Of a stretch of DNA of 64,000 nucleotides, positions 49,101 to 57,955 are shown piece by piece (the first letter of the stretch is position 1; each line of letters begins with the position of its first letter). The DNA lies in contig NW_024464918.1 of the NCBI RefSeq assembly GCF_017591425.1, positions 23,402,001 through 23,466,000 of the forward strand. The letters are read 5' to 3'. The notes beneath the pieces were generated by a model. It did no database searches. It saw nothing but the letters and a program-made list of their open reading frames with translations, and was not told where the DNA came from. The stretch is from Ochotona curzoniae (Eukaryota > Chordata > Mammalia > Lagomorpha > Ochotonidae). The translations under genes and the position numbers were made by a program.

Positions 49101-50743
49101 GCATTGAGAATTGGCATCAGAGAGAGATATAAAATACGGGTAAGTGTATGGGAGGTCTGTGTGAACCTGGATCTATGTAAGAAGCTAGATGTCTTCCAAC
49201 TTAGTGATTTTCAAGGGGAAGGGAAAAAAAAAAAAGAGGAATGGGTAAGGATGCTGAAGAAAAGAAAAACCACTTAGTGCAAAACTTTGGGAGAAGAAAG
49301 AAGTTTCTCATTTCATTCTTTACTAGGAAATAGGTTCGGTCCTTTAATCTTTTTTGATCAATATTTTTCTTTTCCTTTTAAAAAAAGATTTTAAAAGATT
49401 TACAGAGAGAAGGAAAGACAGAGACAAAGATATTTCATTCGCTGGCTTACTCCCCAAGTGGTTGCCATGGCCAGAGCTGAGCTGATCTGAACCCAGGAGC
49501 CCGGAGTTTCTTCCAGGTCTCCCACATGAGTGCAGGGCTCCAAGGCTTTGAGCCATCCTCTACTGCTTTCCCAGGCCACAGCAGGGAGCTGGATGGAAAG
49601 TTTGGCAGCTGGGACATGAACTGACACCCATATGGGATCCCGGTGCATGCAAGGCGAGGATTTAGCCACTGAGTCATTGCACTGGGTCCTTGATGCATAT
49701 TTTCAAGGGAAAATGGTCATGTGGATTCTTGGTCAGTGTTCTCCATGAGCTGTGCTTTGATGAAGGTGACTGGAGGATGTAGCCAGAATTGGTTTCAGTT
49801 CCAAACCATTACTCATTCCTTCAGTGCTACAGAATGGAAGCACTGTTATCTTTTTGTTGTTTAATCAAAAAGATAACAGGTAGAATCATACAGGATTTGG
49901 AGGATATATTTAGGAGTCAGACTTAAAATATGGTTTATAGAGCACATGCAGAATTCAGCTTTGGGGTTTCCTGGGAGTCTCTCAGAGAGCCCGATAATGA
50001 ACTTCCAGCACAGCGGAGACTGGAATATGTGGGAGGTTGGGAAGGGTAGGTCATACTCGGTAAGATGTGAACAGCTTAAGAAAAGACATCTCTGGATGTG
50101 TTCTACAGATGATCCCTTTGATATGTTTTTAAGTGAAGGAAAAAAAGGGAAGGCATAGAAGTATACAACTGTTTCATAAAATATTATGTATATGTATGCC
50201 TAGGATGACATGCAACTGTCCTGGAAGTGCATACAGGAAGCTGGTAACGGTGGTTGTCTGCAGTCTGGTTAAATGGGTGGATGGGAGAAGCTGCATCTGG
50301 GCACTTACTTCTGACTTGTACAGTATGTTCACCTGTTAACCACTGCAAAGAAATAATGGGGAAGCCAGTGGTTTCAAGGCATGGGGGCAGAGTTAGAATT
50401 CCTAAGAGCAGGTGGGCTGTGAACTGTAAGTACAGGTTAGCAGCTGAGCTGATTGGCACTTGCGCCACCTAGTGTCTCTCAGTGTTGGCTTAGGGTGCTG
50501 GTGGATCTTGGAGGTGCAGGGGGCTTAGATGATCAGTAGGTGGCGCTGAATAGCTCTCCAGGCAATGGAACTGTGAGCAAATGGAGACTGGTCTCACCCT
50601 AGGGCACGTTATGCACGGATTGGCTGGTGGCGCACTGCTGTTGGCCTCTTTCCGTCTGTCAGGTGGCTCGGGAACTCAAGATGAGGACCTCCTACCTCTA
50701 TGAAATCTCTGTGGTCCCTGCACCTAAGGATGCCTTGGTCTGA
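37028..50743 (+). CDS. PLAC8L1: PLAC8-like protein 1 (complete, 4 coding exons)
   Basis: Four coding exons (125, 137, 137 and 141 bp) with compatible phases encode 179 residues; the human protein is 177 as I recall. The N-terminal half is polar and low in cysteine (SSEDERYFFSNL). The C-terminal half is the cysteine-rich PLAC8 domain: CRDRRV, then CLCGLFCPMCLEC, GECLCWPLLPGS, HCCWPLSVC and a VARELKMR helix. PLAC8 domains are small cysteine-rich modules found in mammalian placenta-specific 8 and in plant cadmium-resistance and cell-number regulators; the molecular role of PLAC8L1 itself is not established. The start is the first ATG after an in-frame TGA at 36902 and matches the human N-terminus MNW. 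The gene sits 7.3 kb downstream of LARS1 on the same strand, as in human. No transcript evidence is available here. Confidence 0.95.
37153..38147. other. PLAC8L1: PLAC8L1 intron 1, first part
   Basis: Mixed intron with a short TG/AT tract (37951-37972). No repeat family or exon recognised. Confidence 0.5.
38148..38392 (-). mobile_element. Old C-SINE
   Basis: Minus-oriented: 'tattatttgaaaggcgaaaaggc' to 'ggttgcaggcatgttatatgctacac'. Highly diverged. Confidence 0.6.
38393..39487. other. PLAC8L1: PLAC8L1 intron 1, no recognised element
   Basis: About 1.1 kb of unique-looking intron. Confidence 0.5.
39488..39882 (-). mobile_element. MaLR-like LTR remnant (MLT1 type, tentative)
   Basis: 'ctgctcagagtgccatgacaaaatcccatag..gggtagcctaaacc', 'ctggtctagaggctgaatgtctgg', ending 'gaattttgtggaacacagtttagcccacagcaatag'. 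The block order is that of a common mammalian MaLR-type repeat read in reverse. No viral genes remain. Confidence 0.5.
39883..40202. other. PLAC8L1: AT-rich PLAC8L1 intron
   Basis: Very AT-rich stretch. Nothing recognised. Confidence 0.5.
40203..40490 (-). mobile_element. Old C-SINE
   Basis: Minus-oriented: 'tttatttaagaaattatttttatcttatttgagac' to 'aaaccaggccttctgatg'. Confidence 0.75.
40785..41085 (-). mobile_element. C-SINE
   Basis: Minus-oriented: 'ttaatttatttacttgaaagag' to 'gctatgctattgcaccaggtcc'. Confidence 0.9.
41268..41580 (+). mobile_element. C-SINE
   Basis: Plus-oriented: 'gtgggcttaatggcaatggctcagtg' to 'ctttccaaataaataaataaatctttaag'. Confidence 0.92.
41581..42295. other. PLAC8L1: PLAC8L1 intron 1, last part
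   Basis: No SINE. 42100-42215 ('agaggttaagcctcttaaccacg..ggctgggatttgaattgagacctcttgg') looks like a MIR scrap. Confidence 0.45.
42296..42381 (+). repeat. G-rich array with G-quadruplex potential
   Basis: About four loose copies of a 'ggagggggaggg(c/g)ac' unit within 86 bp, giving more than eight runs of three or more G. It ends about 105 bp before PLAC8L1 exon 2. Confidence 0.85.
42488..42624 (+). CDS. PLAC8L1: PLAC8L1 coding exon 2
   Basis: The acceptor is ...ttctccag and the donor is gtacgt. It completes Arg then reads SHRVASPVLKQPARGASGRT through GDWSTGLLSVCRDRRV. It ends after the first base of a Cys codon. The GDWSTGL..VC block is the start of the PLAC8 domain. Confidence 0.95.
42868..43260 (+). 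mobile_element. Ancient L1M 3' end
   Basis: 'acacaatggctgcctttgctcactgctggtgagagtgtaaattggcacag' and 'tagcagagacctggaacgatg' are the standard L1 3' blocks in order. Decayed, no ORF. Confidence 0.65.
43261..44250. other. PLAC8L1: PLAC8L1 intron 2, no recognised element
   Basis: About 1 kb, with a GC-rich part at 43850-44230. Open frames here show no recognisable protein. Confidence 0.5.
44252..44572 (-). mobile_element. Old C-SINE
   Basis: Minus-oriented: 'gtttattctgtttggttgaaaggcagag' to 'cttaacccatatagcacagtgctggcc'. Confidence 0.8.
44797..45128 (+). mobile_element. Young C-SINE
   Basis: Plus-oriented: 'gggcctggcatggtagcctagtggc' to 'aataaaaataaataaatcttaaaaaa'. Confidence 0.95.
45255..45430 (+). 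mobile_element. MIR
   Basis: Forward MIR: 'gacatggactctgaggccag', 'ggatgaattacctaagtttac', 'caggttcctcatctgtaaaaatgatgac', 'gagactaaatgagttaac'. One of the clearest MIRs here. Confidence 0.75.
45450..45763 (-). mobile_element. C-SINE, older
   Basis: Minus-oriented: 'tttaaagatttatcttatgcatttgaag' to 'taatcccttatgccacaccagctc'. Confidence 0.85.
45852..46060 (-). mobile_element. Truncated old C-SINE
   Basis: Minus-oriented: 'aaaaaaaatttattcatgtatttgaaagac' to 'cattatcaggcagttgggttgg'. The 5' third is missing. Confidence 0.75.
46533..46852 (-). mobile_element. C-SINE
   Basis: Minus-oriented: 'gtaagatttattttttaaaaaaatcag' to 'ccactaggctactgtgtggggccc'. Confidence 0.93.
46853..47439. other. PLAC8L1: PLAC8L1 intron 2, no recognised element
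   Basis: No exon or repeat recognised, apart from T/A runs and a short CT tract (47118-47133). Confidence 0.5.
47440..48110 (+). mobile_element. Ancient L1M 3' end
   Basis: 'ctcgttagaatggccacagtgaaaaagactggcagtcc', 'ttggagcatctcgtgcattgctgg', 'gcagttccacttctagg', 'ggttgcctctggagtgggagg' occur in L1 order. No coding capacity. Confidence 0.75.
48111..49002. other. PLAC8L1: PLAC8L1 intron 2, last part
   Basis: AT-rich, no SINE, no recognised element before exon 3. Confidence 0.5.
49003..49139 (+). CDS. PLAC8L1: PLAC8L1 coding exon 3 (Cys-rich core)
   Basis: The acceptor is ...gttgacag and the donor is gtaagt. After the split Cys it reads LCGLFCPMCLECDIARRYGE then CLCWPLLPGSSFALRIGIRE, ending KIR in phase 0. 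This is the CxxxCPxC-type core typical of PLAC8 proteins. Confidence 0.96.
49380..49690 (-). mobile_element. C-SINE
   Basis: Minus-oriented: 'aaaaaagattttaaaagatttacagag' to 'ccactgagtcattgcactgggtcc'. The tail is shortened. Confidence 0.9.
50110..50330 (+). mobile_element. Ancient L1-like scrap
   Basis: 'gtgcatacaggaagctggtaacggtggttgtctgc..ctggttaaatgggtggatggg..cttacttctgacttgtacagt' resembles an old L1 3' block. Confidence 0.45.
50462..50475 (-). promoter_or_regulatory. CTCF-like motif (reverse)
   Basis: On the minus strand it reads ACACTAGGTGGCGC, one mismatch from the CTCF core CCASYAGRKGGCRC. It sits in PLAC8L1 intron 3. Binding is not shown by sequence alone. Confidence 0.5.
50533..50546 (+). 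promoter_or_regulatory. CTCF-like motif (forward)
   Basis: Reads TCAGTAGGTGGCGC on the plus strand, one mismatch from the CTCF core. It is 57 bp after the reverse motif and 56 bp before PLAC8L1 exon 4. Confidence 0.5.
50603..50743 (+). CDS. PLAC8L1: PLAC8L1 coding exon 4 and stop
   Basis: The acceptor is ...caccctag. It reads GTLCTDWLVAHCCWPLSVCQ then VARELKMRTSYLYEI, ending DALV with TGA at 50741-50743. The HCCWP..SVCQ pair of cysteine motifs closes the PLAC8 domain. Two CTCF-like motifs lie just upstream in the intron. Confidence 0.96.
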   Translation, partial: GTLCTDWLVAHCCWPLSVCQVARELKMRTSYLYEISVVPAPKDALV

Positions 50744-50860
50744 CAGAGACAACTCCTCACTCTTCATACCTTCCTTTCAAACCCTCCTTCAAAGTGTTCC
50801 CCCTTCACCCTGATTTTCACTAAATAGTATGAAAATAAAATTATTACTGCCCCTAAAATC
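50744..50860 (+). other. PLAC8L1: PLAC8L1 3' UTR
   Basis: A short, pyrimidine-rich tail runs from the stop codon to just past the AATAAA at 50834. The cleavage position is inferred, not seen. Confidence 0.65.
50834..50839 (+). terminator. PLAC8L1: PLAC8L1 polyadenylation signal AATAAA
   Basis: Canonical hexamer 91 bp after the stop (gaaaataaaattatt), the first AATAAA in the 3' flank. Confidence 0.75.
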
Positions 50861-51349
50861 TCTACTGCTGTCCTTTCTTTACACAATTTTCTGCTGACAG
50901 CTTGCTACTGTCTGGATTTGCTATTCCGGTTTAGCCTGTAAAGCAGATTTCAGGGGTGAATGCTGGGGCCTCCACCCCTGTGCTGGCCTGGGGCTTTGGA
51001 AGGTTGCATAGCTGCTCTTTCTCCCCTAGCTGAAGGAGAACTGTGAGGCTGAAAGAACTGCTTTGTGGCCTTCTTAGGTCAAGCTACTCTCCCCATAGTG
51101 TTAGAGAAGGGGCAGAGGATGGTCATTTTGGGTTAACACTTGCACTGTGGACCAGATGTTGCCGAAATACATAGGCTCGTGTCCCTCTTTGTCCTGACGC
51201 TGCAGTCCTGACTGTGTCAAAAACAGTCTCGAGTTGGGTCTAACCTCAAACAGCTGTCTGGTTCTTCCAGATTTCTTCAAGCACCAGGTTGAAAGAAGAC
51301 CACTGTTAGGAATTGAAGGGTGCCCTTTCCACCACCACCACCCCATACA
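50861..51349. other. Intergenic after PLAC8L1
   Basis: Unclassified unique-looking sequence. Confidence 0.5.
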
Positions 51350-51770
51350 CCACCTCCCTCCACTCATGGTATGTTAGATATGTGAGGGTGACCTTACCCG
51401 GAAGTAGAGTCTTTGAAGATATGGTTATTCTTAGGGTTGACCTTATTTCAATATGTCTGGCATCCTTATAAGCAGACTCAGACAAGTACAGAGGGAAGGC
51501 AGTCATGTCAAGATGGAGACAGACTAGAGCGACGTTCAGAAAACACCCAGGGCTACCAGAGCTGGAAGAAGGATGGGTTTCCTCCCCCAGAGGTTTTGGA
51601 GGGAGCACAAGCCTGCCAGCTTCTTGATTTTGGCTTCTATTCTTGAGGACTGTGACAGAATACGTTTCAGTTGCTTGAAGGCTCCCTCGACCCATGTTGT
51701 GGTACTTCATGACAGCATCTGGGCAAGCTACTACAGCGGCCTTCAACTGTGTCTACTGAGTGCTCTTCTC
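51350..51770 (+). mobile_element. MaLR-like LTR remnant (tentative)
   Basis: 'gtgagggtgaccttacccgg', 'ggcatccttataagcagactcag', 'gtcaagatggagacagac', 'cttgattttggcttctattcttgaggactgtgacag' follow the block order of an MLT1-type LTR. No viral genes. Confidence 0.45.
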
Positions 51771-51864
51771 GTTAGAACACAACGGGGCAGAAGAATCTTG
51801 TCAGGAGCCTCAGAACAGCCTCTGTTGATGAAGTGTGCACTGATGGACGCATCTGCAAGCCTCT

Positions 51865-51990
51865 CTGTGTCCTAGCTTCTCATCTCTAAGGGGATTGGTG
51901 AGAGCACTGACAACCCAGGATAGTTAGTAACAACATTGAACACAGTGCCTGGCAAGCAGGAGGGACTCAGTGACTATCAACTCGGACTAC
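51865..51990 (+). mobile_element. MIR 3' part
   Basis: 'tgtcctagcttctcatctctaaggggattgg' and 'gaacacagtgcctggcaagcaggagggactcagtgactatc'. Confidence 0.6.
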
Positions 51991-52217
51991 TTTGTGGTTA
52001 CTCCTTGCTTGTGGCAAATTATGCTAGCTTTCCCTGTAAAGTTTTCTTTTTTAAATGGAATTTTAGATGAAAATGGGGTCAATTAAAGTCAAAGTATTAA
52101 GTGAATAATTACATAGGCGATAGGTAGGTACGGCCAATATTGTGAAGATGGGAAAACTCTATTTTGATTGAATGTGAAGCCCTGTTCAAAGCCTGCTATG
52201 TGTTTTTTTTTCTTGTT

Positions 52218-52515
52218 TAAAATGTATTTATTTGAAAGACATACTTACACAAAGACATATGTTAATCCATTAATTGACTCCCCAAATGGCTATGATGGCC
52301 AGGCTGAAGCCAGGAGCTAGGATCTAAGAGCCAGGAACTCCTTCTTGGTCTCCCATGGAAGTGCCAAGGGCCCAAGCACTTGGACCGCCTGCTGCTGCTT
52401 TCCCAGGTGCATTAGTAGGGAGCTAGTTTGGAAGTGGAGCAGCTGGGACTCCAAACCATGCTATTAAGGAGTTCCTGTAACCAGATAACTTGTTGGACCA
52501 CATGCTGGCCTCATG
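52218..52515 (-). mobile_element. Old C-SINE
   Basis: Minus-oriented: 'aaaatgtatttatttgaaagacatac' to 'cttgttggaccacatgctggcc'. Confidence 0.8.
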
Positions 52516-52524
52516 CTACATGCT

Positions 52525-52680
52525 CTAAGACATTTTTAACATCCCTCAGGAAGGTATTTACAATTCCATTTTCCAGAATAGGGGTCTGAGCCATGGAGAA
52601 GTTAAATAACCTGCCCACGGTCATGAGGTAGCAACAGAGGTGGTGGAATTCTCCAGGCTGTGCTAACTAAACTTATAGCA
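52525..52680 (-). mobile_element. MIR remnant
   Basis: 'attccattttccagaataggggtctgagccatgg', 'agttaaataacctgcccacggtcatgagg'. Confidence 0.6.
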
Positions 52681-54207
52681 AGGAATAACACACGTTTCTG
52701 GCGGGGAAGACTTGGTCATCTCTGCGTGTTCATGCAGTTGGCCTCACTTCCCTGCGCCACATGAAGAGCAGATAATGATGCATGCTTTAGGTGCTCACGT
52801 AGTGCTCCTCTAGTCTGTTGTCGAGGGTGTGGACGGCCCTCTCTGGTGAAAAGAAGAAAACAACAACAACAAAAAAATCAGTTTGCTGCTTACAATCAGT
52901 TGAATAATGAAGAGTGAACTCAGCACTTAATTAGAGCATGGACCCAAATAAATACATCTCTGAGTTCTGAAAGTACTGAGTGTACTGCAGAATCTCAGAA
53001 CATAAAACAGAAACAGTCTGAAACAATTCTTGGAACATTGCTGGTAGGGAATGGTCCAGAAGGGAGGTGGCTTGGCATCATGATAACTGCTTCCCCAGAA
53101 GAATGTATCAAGTACAGGGAAATGCTGTCCAAAACTAGCTGTTCATCATCGCTTTAGCTAGGTTTTACAAAAAGCTCCAAGTGGTACTCAACAGGGAAGA
53201 CCTGTTCTGTTTGCTTTTCTTTTTACTAGAAACTTCATTTTGGTTTTATAGGATGCAAAATGAAGAAGGATGCGGATGGAACATACCAACATTCATGCAA
53301 CTGTCATTTCAAAATGACCCCAAACTGCTCCTTATAAATTACAAGACCAGGAAGCAAACAATGCCCTTTGCTACAGCTCCTCACTTTATGGTGAGACTAT
53401 GCCAGCACTCTGCCAGCCTGGGGAGTCTACTGTTTGGAACAAAGATATGAAAAGTTGGGAGGTCCTTAATTGTCCACTTTTCTAGGCAATAACTTTTATG
53501 CATGTACATGTTTGTGTATTTAAGCTTCACTGTGCAAACGTCTATTATGAATAACACAATATGTCTCTCTTATAAACACTTCATATTACACACTAACTCA
53601 TAAAGGTTCTCTTGGTCTAATAAAAGCTCTGTACTTTAGAAAAATAAGAAGAGAGACAAGTGTTTATAGCTCTCCTGCTTCTGTCTCCGTAGTGGCAGGA
53701 ATTTTCCTCCCTGTCCATTTTCTCCTTCCTCCTCCCAACTGAACAGTAAGAAGCCAGAGTCCCAGGAGGCAGAACTCAGGCTTCATGGTTAGTGAAAAAA
53801 TTCTCAGACGCATTTGGGGCTGAACTTGAGATCTTTTGATTTCATCCTTGCCTCTTCCCACATCGCCTCTCTGTCCTGGCTGGTTGGATGCATGATCATT
53901 TGGGATCTCTGTAGTAGAACTGAATATTCAGGGAAGAAGCCTGTAGAAAATGGGAAGCTTTCCTAAAGCTGCTGCTGGGGTTAGCTGGGAACAACTCAGC
54001 TGCTTTTGTGCTTTGCAAAGTATTTGGTTTATTTTCGGCAAATGGGTTCAAAGGAAGAGCTCAATCCCCATGAAAGCCTTCGCTGTAAGTCTGGGGAAGT
54101 TTCCAGAGACTTGAAAAAACAGCATCAGTGACAATTAGGAACAGTCATTTCCTGTTGCTGCAATTGTGAGAGAGGGAAACATGGGCAAGAAGGCTTCATG
54201 ATGAGAT
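52681..54207. other. Intergenic, no recognised element
   Basis: 1.5 kb with no classifiable repeat. The 89-codon frame at 53181-53450 has no known protein features. Confidence 0.5.
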
Positions 54208-54209
54208 AC

Positions 54210-54533
54210 CGGTGGCTGGTGCTGTGGTACAGTGGGTTAAGCGGCTGCTTACAGTACAAGCATCCCATATGGCTGGCTGAGTGCTAGCTGCTCCACTTCA
54301 GATCCAGCTTCCTGCTGATGTGCCTGCTATAGAACAGGGGCAGATAGCTCAATACTTGGACGTCTGCCACCCATGTGGGAGTTCAGGATGGAGTTCTAGG
54401 TTCCTAACTTTGGCCTGGTCAAGCCATGGTCATTGCATACATATGGGGATTGAAGAAGCAGATGGAATCTCTCTCTCTCTCTCTCTGTGTTACTCTACCT
54501 CGCAAATAAACCATGATTTTTTTTTTAAAAAAG
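54210..54533 (+). mobile_element. Old C-SINE
   Basis: Plus-oriented: 'ggctggtgctgtggtacagtgggttaagc' to 'ctcgcaaataaacc', with an expanded CT run (54471-54486). Confidence 0.88.
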
Positions 54534-55436
54534 GCTGCAAGTAAACAACATGGTCAATGACTTCTGGAACTAAAGATTACTTTTAGCTTTTATGTGGCCA
54601 GCCTGACTGTACTTAACTCTTCCATACATCATGTATGGCATTTGAATTTCTGTCTGCTGTGGAATTCCATGGCATTATCCCGGAAAAGGAACTCACTGAA
54701 TCTAAAGGGCTATAAGACCTCGTGGTAGTAACAAGTAGATTCCAGAATTAAAAGGCAGCATCTCTGTACTCATGCTGCTGAAGTTAAATTAGGAGACAAT
54801 CTGAATGCATCCTACAGGAACCAGAACTAACATTTAGTCACAGCTGGTCAGAGAAAACAGATGACCCACAATTGCCAGCACCATCTTAGTCACTATGTGA
54901 GAGAGAGGTGGACTGTGGTTCTGCCCTACCGCCTTCCTCCTCTCTCACCCCTTGGTTTTGGGCGGGCTGCTTGCTGCTTTTTTTCACCTTTTTTGTAAGT
55001 AGGTAAATGAGAGGCATGTGATTGACACATCCAAGATCTTTTCCATTGAAAGATGGGTACCAGCCGGTTTAAGTCCTCATGTGTTGGCTCCACTTAGAGG
55101 AAAGCACCCCTGTAATCACAAATGCAGCATGGTTTGGTTAATGGGTGCTCATGTTTATGAGCATGACTGGACGAAAGTCTGAAGATGCTTTGATGCAGAA
55201 TTAGAATCCTGAACTTGAAAACAATCAACATATCCCAGTGATGTCACCTGATAATCGGGGTGACCTATGCTTCTAAGAACGAAATTCTTATTACTGTATC
55301 AAGACAGAGAAGATGAAAATAGATGGCTCCAAAGTTTTAGTGGAGCCATGAATGATCTAGCAATGAAAACAATGGCTACAACACTTGCATTCCATGTCAA
55401 AGAAGAAAGCTCCGGCTTCCTGTTCATGTAGCTCTT
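54534..55436. other. Intergenic, no recognised element
   Basis: No repeat family or exon identified. Confidence 0.5.
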
Positions 55437-55620
55437 GGGAGGAGCAGTGATGGCTCGAATAATCAGGTACTTGCCACTCAAGTGGGACACCTGGATTCAG
55501 TGTTTGGCTTCTGGTTTTGATCCAACCCAATGGAGCACTGGAGAGTGAACTGGAGAGTGGATGGGAGCTCTCCTATCTCTCTATTCATCTCTCTGCATCA
55601 TATATAAATAAAATGTTACA
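55437..55620 (+). mobile_element. Truncated old C-SINE
   Basis: 'ggaggagcagtgatggctcg', 'tgggacacctggattcagtgtttgg' to 'catatataaataaaatg'. The middle is deleted. Confidence 0.6.
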
Positions 55621-57084
55621 AAGGGCTTAGAATATTTGAATTTCACTTATCTGTTCAATGATTCTCTCAGGATAGCACAGATGATTTAAAAATTGTAGTT
55701 TATAGTTTCTTTTTAAAAAGTATCTTCTAGTGGCCTGGTCTTTGAGATGAATGATTTAGAAACATAAATGTCTGCACAGTTGAAACTGACTTTTGTATCT
55801 TGCTTCTTCAGATAGCCTCTTTGCCAGCATGGTGGTCTGTTGTGTGTCTCTTAACATCGTGGATGTTTCTTGCCTGAACTTTTTTTATGTGCCTCGTTTC
55901 CTTGATCATGATGTCTCAGCAGAAGTAGAAATCCTCTTGATCAGAGATATCATTGGGAAAGACAGAGGGCATGGCAAAGAATGCAGATGTTCTTGCCAAA
56001 GGGATGCAGGTGCTCAACGGGTTGCCTGGGGTGGGGTGAAGGCTAGGGGGCATTGTGAGGAAGCCGTGGCCACTCTGATGGAACACCTGAGAGGAGAATG
56101 TTCTGTCATCCTGTGTCATCCTATTCAAATTGAATCTGAGCTGGAGAGGCAGGCCAGACACAGACTGGAGGTCATTTGATGTCTCTTTTTTGTGTGTGTT
56201 AGATGCCAAGCTATGCGACATGGGCAGAATCGAATCTGGTTCTGTCAAAAGCAGATGTGCATACCAGGTGGGGTGGGATTCTAGTGCAACCTGCAACAGC
56301 CCCCACCCCGCTTCTTCATCCTGGCACATTACTCATTCATACTGCTGATGCAGATAGATTTTTCTTTTTCTTCTTTTTTTCATCTTGTCTTGGAGACCAG
56401 ACTACAGATATTCCTGTCCTGCTTCTGATGTTCAAGGAATAACATGTGCTCCACAAACTCCACCGAACGGCTTCCATTCCCAGCAGGCTGTTGCTCTCTT
56501 CCACATCCTGTTTGGCGCTTGCTCCTCCGAAGAAGGTTCCCAAGGCAGGCTCTGTAAAGGTGAGAAAGTCGCAAATTGATTACATGTGAATACAGCCTAG
56601 GAAGAACTTTTAAGTTCCTATAGAGTCTGAAGACTTTTGGGCAGGAATGTGTTTTGTCATTTGCGGGAGAGCTGCTGTGTCCTTCTCATTACTGGTGATG
56701 CAGCTTTGGTCTTTTGATTGAGGTAGTTGCCTACCGGGTTTGTACTGTGATGAGTAAGTATCTGGTGAGGAGATATTCTGAAATACGTCAAGCTTTCACT
56801 TGCTAGTTTTAACACCCACTGATGACTTTTTGCCTGAACAAGTTATTGCTGTGATGGAAATCAAATATGATGCTTACATTCTGTCATTCCTTCCACACTC
56901 GGCAAATAGCACTCTTTTACAAGGAAGAGCTTTTCCTTCTCCATTTATTTGTTTACACTAGTATGGACTCAGAGACTCCTACTTGATTCTATGGGCTAGC
57001 ATCTATTACTGTCAAAAGCTGATGATCTGAATTGAATAAATATAAGACAAACCCAAATTGAAGGGTATCTTATAAAGTCAATGG
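55621..57084. other. Intergenic, overlapping long frames of unknown meaning
   Basis: Frames of 128 codons (55793-56179, +) and 137 codons (55916-56329, -) overlap on opposite strands. Neither shows a recognisable domain or splice context, so I do not call a gene. Confidence 0.5.
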
Positions 57085-57375
57085 GATCACAGTGGCAGTG
57101 CAGCAAGTTAAACCTCCAGCTTGTGATCCCAGATATTCCAGATGGAATAATTCACGTTCTGATACAGCTCCTCACCAATGCTCCTGGGACAGCAGGTGAA
57201 GCTGGTCTGAGAGACCAGGCCCTATCATGAGGGAGATCCAGTCGGAGTCTGGGTTTCTGGCTTTTCCCAGGTCCAGCCCAAGCCCATGCAGCCATCTGGG
57301 ATGTGACCCAGCAGAAGGAAGAAATCTTTCTCATTTCTTCTGACTGCAGCTCTTCCTTGCAAATAAATATATATT
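57085..57375 (+). mobile_element. Old C-SINE
   Basis: Plus-oriented: 'gggatcacagtggcagtgcagcaagttaaacc' to 'cagctcttccttgcaaataaatatat'. The tail forms one arm of a palindrome. Confidence 0.75.
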
Positions 57376-57404
57376 TATATGTGATCATATATTTATTTGC
57401 AAGG
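57355..57404. repeat. 18-bp palindromic arms, AT-rich
   Basis: 57355-57372 (ccttgcaaataaatatat) and 57387-57404 are exact reverse complements with a 14-bp loop. AT-rich sequence with more TATA/ATAT runs continues to about 57485. Confidence 0.95.
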
Positions 57405-57631
57405 ATTATACATTTATATATACTTATTTAGAATATTTATATATTTATGTATATATGATCATATGTCATATATATACACATATTTAAAATCAGTGGAATA
57501 TGTTCTTCAAAATACAAGACTTTGAAAGGAAATGGATCCTGAGAAACTATTCCAGATGAAAGAAAACTGAAGTGATTTCATAAATACATGCAATAAAACT
57601 CAACAGAATTCTAGAAAGACTTTTTCTTTTT

Positions 57632-57955
57632 TAAAGATTTATTTATTTGAAAGGCAGAGCAGAAGGAGACAGACCAACGGAGGAACGGATCTTTTATTTA
57701 CTGGCTCATCCCTCAAATGACTGCAGTGGCCAGGGATGGTCCAGGCTAAAGGTAGGAGCCTGGAACTCTGACTGGGTCTCCTATACGGGTGGCAAGGACC
57801 CAAGTAATTGCACCGTCTTCTGCTGTCTTCTTAGATGCATTAGCAGGGAACTGGATGGGAAGCAGAGCAGCCAGGACTTGAGCTGGTACTTGCATGTGGG
57901 ATGATGGCTTCACAAATGGGGATCAATCTCTTAAGCCACAACACTGTCCCACCTC
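57632..57955 (-). mobile_element. C-SINE, older
   Basis: Minus-oriented: 'tttaaagatttatttatttgaaaggcag' to 'tctcttaagccacaacactgtccc'. Confidence 0.88.

Noticed and set aside
50618..50640. Third CTCF-like GGTGGCGC match
   Set aside because: It lies in PLAC8L1 exon 4 coding sequence, and only the core eight bases fit.
53181..53450. 89-codon frame with lysine-rich middle
   Set aside because: No recognisable domain or exon boundaries; length is compatible with chance.
55793..56329. Overlapping 128- and 137-codon frames on opposite strands
   Set aside because: No domain, no splice context and no recognised homologue. Overlap on both strands is expected by chance in GC-moderate DNA.
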